A stretch of DNA of 49,592 nt, taken from NCBI GenBank assembly GCA_910574715.1, contig CAJTCH010000039.1:1-49592 (forward strand). Reading direction: 5' to 3'. Positions 42,965-49,592 of this stretch are shown here, piece after piece. The stretch comes from Lachnospiraceae bacterium (lineage in GTDB: Bacteria; Bacillota; Clostridia; Lachnospirales; Lachnospiraceae). Each line of letters opens with the position of its first letter. Position 1 is the stretch's first letter. The notes beneath the pieces were generated by a model. That model did no database searches and was not told the DNA's origin. It saw only the letters and a list, made by a program, of their open reading frames with translations. The translations under genes were made by a program, and so were the position numbers.

Positions 42965-43471
42965 ATGAGCGAGACATTATTGGATCAGTGGAAAGAGATT
43001 GCGTATGACGAGAAGGCGGACAGGGGGCAGCTTCAGAGATTCTGGAAGAATTATTTCCAGATCGAGAAGGAGATCTATGAGCAGCTTCTGACGAATCCGG
43101 ACGAGGAAGTGAAGGGGACCGTGAAGGAGCTGGCAGAGAAGTACGGCCAGGAAGTCCTCACTATGGTTGGTTTCCTGGACGGCATCGATGAGAGCCTTAA
43201 GGAAGCGAATCCGATTGAGACGATGGATGAGGATACGGTTGTGAGCCTTGCTTTTGACAAGGAGAAGCTGTATAAGAATATGGTAGCGGCCAAGGCTGAC
43301 TGGCTGTACGATCTTCCGCAGTGGAAGGAGATCTATCCGGAGGAGGAATTGAAGCGGCTCTATAAGGAGCAGAAGGAATCCGGCACGATCCGCAAGGAGA
43401 AGAAGATCGGACGTAACGATCCGTGTCCTTGCGGTTCAGGTAAGAAGTATAAGAAATGCTGTGGCAAATAA
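42965..43471 (+). CDS. SEC-C motif protein
   Basis: From ATG at 42965 the protein has 168 residues. It is largely helical and acidic, ending in a SEC-C zinc-binding motif ([20 protein letters not shown]). SEC-C motifs bind zinc and, in SecA, ribosome or SecB contacts; free SEC-C proteins are poorly known. The body ([19 protein letters not shown]) resembles a family of Firmicutes proteins annotated only as SEC-C containing. The next gene starts inside its 3' end, overlapping by 16 bases. Confidence 0.85.
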   Translation: MSETLLDQWKEIAYDEKADRGQLQRFWKNYFQIEKEIYEQLLTNPDEEVKGTVKELAEKYGQEVLTMVGFLDGIDESLKEANPIETMDEDTVVSLAFDKEKLYKNMVAAKADWLYDLPQWKEIYPEEELKRLYKEQKESGTIRKEKKIGRNDPCPCGSGKKYKKCCGK

Positions 43472-44208
43472 TTATTTCTGTTTTTAGTATACTGTGCCTT
43501 GTGTATTATGCGCTGCTGTGCATCCGCCTTCGGAAATGGGATTCTACATTCTCAAGATTCTGGCTGATATGCGGGTGTGCGGGGCTGATGTTCCGGTATC
43601 TGTACATAGACGGCTCCGATATGCTTCCGGCGCTGCTCCTCATTCTGACGGGAATCTTCTTATTAACAGAGGTGAAGATCATCCGGGGGATGTTTCCGGA
43701 CAGGAGATTGGCAGGACGGCAGGAGGATTACAGGTATCTGATCGTGTTGGGCGCACAGGTGGACGGGAAGCGGATCACGGATTCGCTGCGAAGAAGGCTT
43801 GACCGGGCTGTCGGGTATCTGAAGGAGCATCCGGGGACTTGCGCCATTGTATCCGGCGGTATGGGAAGAGGCGAGGAGGCTGCAGAGGCGGAGGTTATGG
43901 GAGAGTATCTTCTGAAGCATGGGATCGAAGAAGAGAGGATCTTAAGGGAGGACCGTTCGCGGACTACGAAGGAGAATCTGGAATATTCCAAGGCTTACAT
44001 AGAAGACTTGAGCATCCCGGTCGGGATCGTATCGAATAATTTTCATCTCTACCGTGCGGTCTGTTATGCGAAGAGGGAGGGGTATCTTCGGCCCTGTCCG
44101 GTGGCGGCGGACTGTCATCCGCTGTTATTTTTGAATTATGTTGTCAGGGAGTTTTTTGCGGTGTGGAAGATGATATTACAGTTCACTCGTCAGTCAATCT
44201 CAAGATAA
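43456..44208 (+). CDS. YdcF-like DUF218 membrane protein
   Basis: The 250-residue protein has two or three N-terminal membrane helices and a DUF218 domain ([65 protein letters not shown]). Related proteins (YdcF, SanA, ElyC) are linked to envelope function and vancomycin tolerance, but no reaction is known. Its start overlaps the SEC-C gene, suggesting translational coupling. Its last codons and stop are inside the 5' arm of a very long inverted repeat. Confidence 0.88.
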   Translation: MLWQIIISVFSILCLVYYALLCIRLRKWDSTFSRFWLICGCAGLMFRYLYIDGSDMLPALLLILTGIFLLTEVKIIRGMFPDRRLAGRQEDYRYLIVLGAQVDGKRITDSLRRRLDRAVGYLKEHPGTCAIVSGGMGRGEEAAEAEVMGEYLLKHGIEEERILREDRSRTTKENLEYSKAYIEDLSIPVGIVSNNFHLYRAVCYAKREGYLRPCPVAADCHPLLFLNYVVREFFAVWKMILQFTRQSISR

Positions 44209-44249
44209 GTTTGTGCTTGCACAAGGGCTTATCTTGAGATTGACTGACG
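44188..44249. repeat. Long perfect inverted repeat at the 3' end of the YdcF-like gene
   Basis: A 22-base arm (44188-44209, beginning CGTCAGTCAATC) is perfectly repeated in inverse at 44228-44249. Inside it TTGTGC and GCACAA (44211-44224) extend the structure by 6 bp. No T-run follows. It may act as a terminator or 3' stabiliser, or be the footprint of a small mobile element. Confidence 0.85.
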
Positions 44250-44287
44250 AATGGCGCGGGAGTGAATGTCCGAAGTAAAATTTCCGG

Positions 44288-44315
44288 TTGACAAAAGGAT
44301 TTACAGTGTTATAAT
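44288..44315 (+). promoter_or_regulatory. Promoter of the T-box operon
   Basis: TTGACA (44288-44293) and TATAAT (44310-44315) with a 16-base spacer precede the T-box leader. Both hexamers are consensus. Confidence 0.85.
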
Positions 44316-44334
44316 GTTTGATATAAAATGTATG

Positions 44335-44575
44335 AACACGCTGACGAGACGAGTAGGCTGGGAAAGGAATCGCAGAGAGAGAAGCCGCAGGCTGCAAGCT
44401 TCTTATTCCGGAACCTTCTGAAAACTACCTCTGAGTGGCTGCAAAACAGCCCGGTGATTCCGTTATCATCATGAATGAAGCGGCTTTGGTATGGATGGAT
44501 GATATACAGGGCAATCAGGGTGGAACCGCGAGAGTAACTCGCCCCTTACAGTAGATCTGTAAGGGGTATTTTTTT
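44335..44575 (+). promoter_or_regulatory. T-box leader, threonine type
   Basis: The leader contains the diagnostic T-box AGGGTGGAACCGCG (44517-44530), which pairs with the end of uncharged tRNA. It is followed by a terminator stem CCCCTTACAG (44542-44551) with CTGTAAGGGG (44557-44566) and a T-run. The likely specifier codon is ACC (44413-44415), in the context GGAACCTTCTGAA typical of specifier loops, i.e. threonine. This agrees with thrS downstream. Low threonyl-tRNA charging should allow read-through into the thioesterase and thrS genes. Confidence 0.93.
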
Positions 44576-44659
44576 AGGTCTTGAGCAGCGCGCCGGACAT
44601 GCATGTCTGCATGCATAGCTGGCAATGATAAGATTAATTTGGGAAAGAAGGGAAGGTAA

Positions 44660-45094
44660 ATGAGCGAATGGAAGCCTTATCAGCATAAGGTACAGTATTA
44701 CGAGACTGATCAGATGGGAATCGTTCATCATTCCAATTATATCCGCTGGTTTGAAGAAGCGCGGACGGACTATATGGAGAAGATGGGCATGGGCTATGAC
44801 CAGATGGAGGAGAAGGGCATCTTAAGCCCGGTGCTGTCTGTAGATGCGGAATATCTTCAGATGGTGCATTTCGGCGGGACGGTGACCATAGAGGTATTTA
44901 TCAGAGAATATAATGGTATCAAGCTGACCGTGGGGTACGAGGTGATCGATGACAAGACGCAGCGGATCTGCTGCAGGGGAACGACGAAGCATTGTTTCCT
45001 TGACAGGGAAGGGAAGTTCCTGTCATTAAAGCAGGCCTGCATAGAAGGCCATCAGATGTTAACGCGGGGCCTGGAAGATCATAAGAGCGAATAG
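44660..45094 (+). CDS. YbgC/4-hydroxybenzoyl-CoA-type acyl-CoA thioesterase
   Basis: The 144-residue hotdog-fold protein has the family active-site segment YYETDQMGIVHHSNYIRW, with the catalytic Asp in ETDQMG. It hydrolyses short-chain or aromatic acyl-CoA; the natural substrate is unknown. It lies between the threonine T-box terminator and thrS (17 bases before it), so its expression should follow threonine starvation, an odd pairing. Confidence 0.88.
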   Translation: MSEWKPYQHKVQYYETDQMGIVHHSNYIRWFEEARTDYMEKMGMGYDQMEEKGILSPVLSVDAEYLQMVHFGGTVTIEVFIREYNGIKLTVGYEVIDDKTQRICCRGTTKHCFLDREGKFLSLKQACIEGHQMLTRGLEDHKSE

Positions 45095-45111
45095 AGAAGG
45101 AGAGGAAAGAT

Positions 45112-47037
45112 ATGAAGATCACATTAAAAGACGGTTCTGTGAAGGAATACGAGGGGAGCAGGTCGGTTCTTGACATTGCGAAGGATATCAGCGAGGGTCT
45201 TGCAAGGGTCGCAACGAGCGCGAAGGTGGACGGTGATATCGTAGACTTGAGGACGCAGATCAATAAGGATTGCGAGCTGGAATTGCTGACGTTTGATTCC
45301 GAGGATGGAAAGGGAGCGTTCTGGCATACTACGTCTCATATCATGGCGCAGGCGGTTAAGCGTCTGTACCCGGATACCAAGCTTGCTATCGGACCGTCTA
45401 TCGACAACGGTTTCTATTATGATCTGGACAGGGAGACTCCGTTTGTAACGGAAGATCTGGAGAAGATCGAGGCAGAGATGAAGAAGATCGTGAAAGAGAA
45501 TCTGTCGATCGAGAGATTTACGAAGTCAAGGGAAGAGGCGGTCGCATATTTTAAGGAAAGCGACGAACCATATAAGGTAGAGTTGGTTGAAGATCTGCCG
45601 GAGGGTGAGGAGATCAGCTTCTATCAGCAGGGAGAATTCGTAGATCTCTGTGCCGGTCCGCATCTGATGTCTACGAAGAATGTCAAGGCGGTGAAGCTTC
45701 TGAGCCTGGCAGGCGCATATTGGCGCGGCAGCGAGAAGAACAAGATGCTGACCAGAATCTACGGAATCTCTTATCCGAAGAAAGCGGAACTGGAAGAGTA
45801 TCTCCACAGGTTAGAGGAAGCGAAGAAGCGTGACCACAGAAAGCTTGGACGTGAGTTGGGATTATTTATGATGTGTGATGAAGGTCCTGGTTTCCCGTTC
45901 TTCCTTCCGAAGGGAATGGTGCTTAAGAATACGCTGATGGAATACTGGAGAGAGCTGCATAAGAGAAACGGATATGTGGAGATCGCAACACCGATCATCT
46001 TAAGCCGGCATCTGTGGGAGAATTCAGGGCATTGGGATCACTATAAGGATAACATGTATACGACTGTTATTGATGATGAAGACTTTGCGGTTAAGCCAAT
46101 GAACTGTCCGGGAGGAATGCTTGTCTATAAGTCAGAGCCTCGTTCTTATAAGGATCTGCCGCTCCGTGCAGGAGAGATCGGACTGGTGCACAGGCATGAA
46201 AAATCAGGAGCACTCCACGGCCTGTTCCGTGTCCGCTGCTTCAACCAGGATGATGCCCATATCTTCATGATGCCGGAGCAGATCAGGGATGAGATTAAGG
46301 GAGTAGCAAGACTGATCGACGAGGTCTACAGCCTGTTTGGGTTCAAGTATCATGTGGAACTTTCCACTCGTCCGGAGGACAGCATGGGAAGCGATGAGGA
46401 CTGGGAGATGGCGACCAGCGGTCTTAGGGGTGCGCTTGATGATCTGGGGCTTGACTATGTGATCAATGAAGGCGACGGCGCATTCTATGGACCGAAGATC
46501 GATTTCCATCTGGAGGATTCTATCGGCAGAACATGGCAGTGCGGAACCATTCAGCTTGATATGCAGATGCCGCAGAGATTTGATCTGGAATACACGGGAG
46601 CAGACGGGGAGAAGCATCGTCCGATCATGATCCACAGGGTTGCATTTGGCTCGATCGAACGGTTTATCGGCATCCTGATCGAGCACTTCGCAGGTGCGTT
46701 CCCGACCTGGCTTGCGCCGGTACAGGTCAAGGTGCTTCCGATCTCAGAGAAGCATTTGGATTATGGCAAGAAGGTACTGAAGGAATTAGAAGAGGCCGGA
46801 ATCCGTGCCGAGATCGATGAGAGGGCGGAGAAGATCGGCTATAAGATCAGAGAGGCCCAGATGAATAAGATTCCATATATGCTGGTTGTCGGAGCGAAGG
46901 AAGAGGAACAGAACTTAGTCGCGGTTCGAAGCCGTTTTGCAGGCGACGAAGGGCAGAAGGGTATCGGAGACTTTATTGCTGCAGTGAAGGAAGAGATCGC
47001 CGGGAAGATCCAGCGTGAAGTGGTGAAGGAAGACTAA
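45112..47037 (+). CDS. thrS: Threonyl-tRNA synthetase
   Basis: The 641-residue protein has the full bacterial ThrRS layout: an N-terminal TGS domain (to about 60), the editing/second additional domain (HTTSHIMAQAVKRLYPDTKL, YQQGEFVDLCAGPHL with zinc-type His/Cys), the class II catalytic core from about 240 (MNCPGGMLVYKSEPRSY, RCFNQDDAHIFM, HRVAFGSIERFIGILIEH) and an anticodon-binding domain from about 540. It charges tRNA-Thr. AAGGAGAGG precedes the ATG. It is controlled by the T-box at 44335-44575. Confidence 0.97.
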   Translation: MKITLKDGSVKEYEGSRSVLDIAKDISEGLARVATSAKVDGDIVDLRTQINKDCELELLTFDSEDGKGAFWHTTSHIMAQAVKRLYPDTKLAIGPSIDNGFYYDLDRETPFVTEDLEKIEAEMKKIVKENLSIERFTKSREEAVAYFKESDEPYKVELVEDLPEGEEISFYQQGEFVDLCAGPHLMSTKNVKAVKLLSLAGAYWRGSEKNKMLTRIYGISYPKKAELEEYLHRLEEAKKRDHRKLGRELGLFMMCDEGPGFPFFLPKGMVLKNTLMEYWRELHKRNGYVEIATPIILSRHLWENSGHWDHYKDNMYTTVIDDEDFAVKPMNCPGGMLVYKSEPRSYKDLPLRAGEIGLVHRHEKSGALHGLFRVRCFNQDDAHIFMMPEQIRDEIKGVARLIDEVYSLFGFKYHVELSTRPEDSMGSDEDWEMATSGLRGALDDLGLDYVINEGDGAFYGPKIDFHLEDSIGRTWQCGTIQLDMQMPQRFDLEYTGADGEKHRPIMIHRVAFGSIERFIGILIEHFAGAFPTWLAPVQVKVLPISEKHLDYGKKVLKELEEAGIRAEIDERAEKIGYKIREAQMNKIPYMLVVGAKEEEQNLVAVRSRFAGDEGQKGIGDFIAAVKEEIAGKIQREVVKED

Positions 47038-47115
47038 TTTGCCGTAATACAGATTAAAACGGTAAGAAACGGGGCATAATAATTCTTGATATTTTCAATA
47101 TTAGGAGGTAAGATT

Positions 47116-47436
47116 ATGCCAGATTTAAGATGTACGGTACAGACATGCACCCACAACAAGAATTTCTACTGTGACCTTGACGGGATCGTAGTAGGCGGTA
47201 ATTCTGCAAAGCGTGCGGAGGAGACTTGCTGTGACAGCTTCGAGGAAAGAAAAGGAGATTCTTACAGCAATGTAACGGGAGAGGCCTCTCCTACAAGCAA
47301 GATCGACTGCAAAGCTACGGATTGTATGTACAATGACGAATGTAAATGTCATGCAGGAAAGATCAGTGTAGAGGGCGGCGATGCCTGCCACTGTGAGCAG
47401 ACAGAATGTGCGACTTTCAAGTGCGGCTGTCAATAG
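47116..47436 (+). CDS. Cysteine-rich protein with two DUF1540 repeats
   Basis: From ATG at 47116 (AGGAGG upstream) the protein has 106 residues with two similar cysteine-rich units: CTVQTCTHNKNFYCDLDGI ending CCDSF, and CKATDCMYNDECKCHAGKI ending CATFKC. DUF1540 proteins are common in Clostridia and are presumed metal-binding; their role is unknown. It follows thrS by 78 bases and is closed by a hairpin. Confidence 0.88.
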   Translation: MPDLRCTVQTCTHNKNFYCDLDGIVVGGNSAKRAEETCCDSFEERKGDSYSNVTGEASPTSKIDCKATDCMYNDECKCHAGKISVEGGDACHCEQTECATFKCGCQ

Positions 47437-47451
47437 TGAAGAGAGAGGAAG

Positions 47452-47480
47452 ATGCCCGGGAGTGATTCGTTCCCGGGCAT
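47452..47480 (+). terminator. Hairpin after the DUF1540 gene
   Basis: ATGCCCGGGA (47452-47461) pairs perfectly with TCCCGGGCAT (47471-47480), followed by a moderately T-rich ATAACTTCTT. Confidence 0.7.
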
Positions 47481-47484
47481 ATAA

Positions 47485-47622
47485 CTTCTTGCAAAACTGC
47501 TTGAAATGCAGCAGCAGTATGCGGATAAAATGGAGCAGTTACGCATTGATGCCCAGAGCCGGGTGGATGGTTACCAGCAGAAGTATATGGAGCTGCTTGA
47601 ACGGATAGGGAATGGGGAATAA
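47485..47622 (+). pseudogene. Possible gene remnant, 45-codon helical fragment
   Basis: An open stretch ending TAA at 47620-47622 encodes a helical, glutamine-rich segment (LLEMQQQYADKMEQLRIDAQ and YMELLERIGNGE) that looks like the C-terminal end of a longer coiled-coil protein. It has no ribosome site for its only ATG (47506) and starts directly after a terminator. I read it as a decayed remnant. The remaining intergenic DNA to 47809 is AT-rich, with TATAAT at 47764-47769 as a possible promoter of the next gene. Confidence 0.3.
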
Positions 47623-47809
47623 TATCTCCGAATGAGTATTGAGAAAACTCGTTTTTATATTTTGCTTGAACAGATGTGGCTCGTAGAAAGTGAGATATGG
47701 TATTTTTCAGAGTCAAAATATGGTTTTCACGGACAATATGATGCGGTAAACTATAGTGACTGTTATAATGCATCGTATACAATAGGTGGGTTATAGAAAG
47801 GAGTAGAAT

Positions 47810-48370
47810 ATGACGAGATACAATAGTATGGAGGTAGAGGTGATTAAACTGGGGCTTTATAACATAGAAGCTCTTGGATTGTCAAGCAAAGATGTGCTGG
47901 AGCAAAGCGTTGTCTGGCTCAGGGAGAAGTATGAGACGACAGGCGATGCAAGGTATCTGGACAAAGCAGTATGGCATATCTATGCTTATCTGGAAATGGG
48001 GTATCCGTATGAAAGCGGGAAGGAGAAATTTCAGGCTGTATTGGATGCTCTTGGAGAGAAAGAGGAAGACGTGTTCCCAAAACGAAGCTGGGGAAGCAAG
48101 AAGGTTCCCTTGAAGAAGATGCGGATTAATCAATTGTTGGGAAAATGGAATCCTGGCTTGCATTCGATGAAAATATCTGATGCGGTGGAGGACATCATAG
48201 AAAAAGCCCGGAACAGGCAGATAGGGGAATATACATATCATTTCGGAAAGGTGATAAAGCAGGATGGGGAAAATACTTTATGGGAGAATACCTGTAAGCT
48301 CTATGTCCGGGATGAGGAAGTTGTGTTCCATAATGTAAATAGGGGCAAATATTATATTCTTGCGGAATGA
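47810..48370 (+). CDS. Unrecognised 186-residue protein
   Basis: ATG at 47810 follows AGGAG. The protein is soluble, helical in its first half (AVWHIYAYLEMGYPYESGKEKFQAVLDA) and more beta-like in the second (YTYHFGKVIKQDGENTLWENTCKLYVRDEEVVFHN). A basic middle segment (PKRSWGSKKVPLKKMR) might contact nucleic acid. No family or active site was recognised. It stands alone before the second LytTR system. Confidence 0.7.
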   Translation: MTRYNSMEVEVIKLGLYNIEALGLSSKDVLEQSVVWLREKYETTGDARYLDKAVWHIYAYLEMGYPYESGKEKFQAVLDALGEKEEDVFPKRSWGSKKVPLKKMRINQLLGKWNPGLHSMKISDAVEDIIEKARNRQIGEYTYHFGKVIKQDGENTLWENTCKLYVRDEEVVFHNVNRGKYYILAE

Positions 48371-48394
48371 AAGTGCGGATTTAAGATTTTTCGC

Positions 48395-48451
48395 GGTCAA
48401 AAATGAATTTTTAAGGACAAAGGGATGAAAAAAATTAATTTATGGTATTCT
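48395..48451 (+). promoter_or_regulatory. Putative LytTR direct repeats before the second LytTR gene
   Basis: GGTCAAA (48395-48401) and GGACAAA (48415-48421) start exactly 20 bases apart, each preceded by a run of T, matching the layout seen at 15680-15708. TATTCT (48446-48451) or TATGGT (48441-48446) could be the -10 box. Confidence 0.5.
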
Positions 48452-48497
48452 TATCAGTGTAAGGCTGGAGGGAATCGACTAGAAAAGAGGGCAAATG

Positions 48498-49211
48498 ATG
48501 AATATTGCACTTATAGATGATGAGACAGCAATTCTAGAAGATGTCAGAAAGTGTGTTGAGAATGAGATTGTGCCGCAGGATGAAGTGAACCTCTTTACTT
48601 ATACGCGGGCGAAGGACTTTCTTCAGGAAACTGAACTGGGACAGGAGTTTGACATCCTGGTTTCGGATATTGATATGCTAGACATGGGTGGACTGGAACT
48701 AGGGAAACGATTGCATGAAAAGGGCGGCGGTCCATATTTGGTATTCCTGACGGCATATCTTGAGTATGCGGCAGAGAGTTATATCATAGAAGCGTATCAA
48801 TACATTCTTAAGGAAGATATGGAAAAGAGGCTGCCGCCTATCTTGAGGCAATTGATAGACCGCGTGAAGAAGGAAAAAAAGCAGTTCAGGATGGTTGGAA
48901 CACCTACAAGCAAGGTAATAGTGTATTATAGAGACATGCTATATATGGAGAAGGAAAAGGGATCAAAGTACATCTGTTACATAACGGAACATGGTATTTA
49001 TAAAGAAAGGATTTCGTTAAATCAATTGAGTCAGGAACTTGCAAGTGATGAATTTATCTTAGTTGAACGTGGATATATTATAAATGTTTCTCATATCGCA
49101 AGTATGAAGGACGGTATGGTTCATATGGATAATGGGGCAAGGATTTTTGTTAATAGAATCAGCTTCAAAAAAATAAAAGAGCAGATTAGTCTGTATAGGG
49201 GGAATCTGTAA
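48498..49211 (+). CDS. LytTR-family response regulator
   Basis: The 237-residue protein (ATG 48498, 6 bases after GAGGG; ATG 48495 also possible) has a receiver domain (LIDDETAIL, phospho-acceptor Asp in ILVSDIDMLDMGG, FLTAY, Lys in YILKEDM) and a LytTR DNA-binding domain (KVIVYYRDMLYMEKEKGSKY, FILVERGYIINVSHIASM). Its stop overlaps the next start by one base, so the next gene is probably its partner kinase. It is distinct in sequence from the regulator at 15772. Confidence 0.93.
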   Translation: MNIALIDDETAILEDVRKCVENEIVPQDEVNLFTYTRAKDFLQETELGQEFDILVSDIDMLDMGGLELGKRLHEKGGGPYLVFLTAYLEYAAESYIIEAYQYILKEDMEKRLPPILRQLIDRVKKEKKQFRMVGTPTSKVIVYYRDMLYMEKEKGSKYICYITEHGIYKERISLNQLSQELASDEFILVERGYIINVSHIASMKDGMVHMDNGARIFVNRISFKKIKEQISLYRGNL

Positions 49212-49592
49212 TGGGTATTAAGGCTCTTCTTATGGGAATTTCTCTTTTTGAAGTGGGGATGTTGTACTGGCTGTTATGTGGAACGGTATTAGAGAAAGAA
49301 TATTTCAAAAAAAAAGATTGGGTAATTTTATGTGCGAATATTGTCGGGGCAGGTATAGATGTAGGAGGAAATCGCAGTCTGATATTTTTTTCGCAGTATG
49401 CATTTATTATATGTATCGCTGTCACATGTATATGTGTGTTATTGATAAGTGGGCAGTATAAATTTTTAAGAATTATCATAGTTATCTTATATTATCCTGA
49501 AAGTCGAGCAATAGACACTAAAAATTTTCCACTTGTATGGTTGAACTGTTGTTCGAGAAACGGAAGTCGGGGATACCCTTCCTACGCACTGG
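49211..49592 (+). CDS. N-terminal part of a membrane protein, probably a GHKL kinase, disrupted or cut by the window end
   Basis: The frame is open from ATG 49211 (overlapping the regulator's stop) to the window end, 127 codons. The first 95 residues hold two or three hydrophobic helices (ALLMGISLFEVGMLYWLLC, YAFIIC followed by IAVTCICVLLI, FLRIIIVILYY), like the sensor part of a GHKL kinase. After about 49500 the reading changes to a non-membrane, low-quality peptide (SRAIDTKNFPLVWLNCCSRN). This suggests that an insertion or a different sequence begins there, or that the contig ends in a repeat. Confidence 0.6.
   Translation, partial: MGIKALLMGISLFEVGMLYWLLCGTVLEKEYFKKKDWVILCANIVGAGIDVGGNRSLIFFSQYAFIICIAVTCICVLLISGQYKFLRIIIVILYYPESRAIDTKNFPLVWLNCCSRNGSRGYPSYAL

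Overview
The window reads as chromosomal DNA of a gut-type Lachnospiraceae (Clostridium cluster XIVa). The support is moderate GC with purine-rich coding strands, strong AGGAGG ribosome sites, a T-box leader ahead of thrS, a selenocysteine formate dehydrogenase, LytTR/GHKL two-component systems and a DUF1540 protein. A relative of Clostridium scindens or C. hylemonae would fit, but species cannot be fixed from this sequence. No rRNA, tRNA, CRISPR array or prophage was seen. Both window ends cut through genes, and the right end may be running into an unrelated or inserted sequence.

Layout. 1-2.5 kb: an HTH-DctP fusion regulator, apparently frameshifted near its 5' end, and glycerate kinase. 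2.6-4.8 kb: a secreted, wall-anchored parallel beta-helix protein on the minus strand. 4.9-14.3 kb: a formate module with a divergent PucR-type regulator, a FocA-type channel, a NuoF/GltD-like flavoprotein, a 900-residue selenocysteine formate dehydrogenase read through TGA at 10515-10517, FdhD and MoeA. 14.4-15.6 kb: a ClC channel on the minus strand.

15.7-29.6 kb is the most remarkable part. Seven plus-strand genes with gaps of 29 bases or less, or overlaps, encode a LytTR response regulator, a GHKL kinase, a CPA1 cation/proton antiporter, a membrane PP2C (SpoIIE/RsbU-like) phosphatase, a STAS (RsbV/SpoIIAA-like) protein, a 2240-residue NRPS (half C-A-T-C-A-T-reductase), and a MATE exporter whose C terminus is an RsbW/SpoIIAB-like kinase domain. 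A convergent minus-strand pair, a hybrid histidine kinase and a free RsbW-like kinase, meets this operon at a shared hairpin. I infer a reductively released dipeptide (aldehyde, imine or pyrazinone) whose export is tied to a partner-switching phosphorelay. No sigma factor is encoded in the window, so the usual output of such a relay is missing and the transporter itself is a candidate output.

33-49.6 kb is mostly core or ordinary: an acidic membrane-anchored protein, cardiolipin synthase, purA, asnB, an OmpR-type two-component system with a lipoprotein, a 51-codon orphan ORF behind a structured leader, a SEC-C protein, a YdcF-like protein ending in a very long inverted repeat, a T-box (Thr specifier ACC) leading a thioesterase-thrS operon, a DUF1540 protein, an unrecognised 186-residue protein, and a second LytTR regulator followed by a truncated membrane protein. 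Both LytTR regulator genes are preceded by direct repeats whose starts are 20 bases apart.
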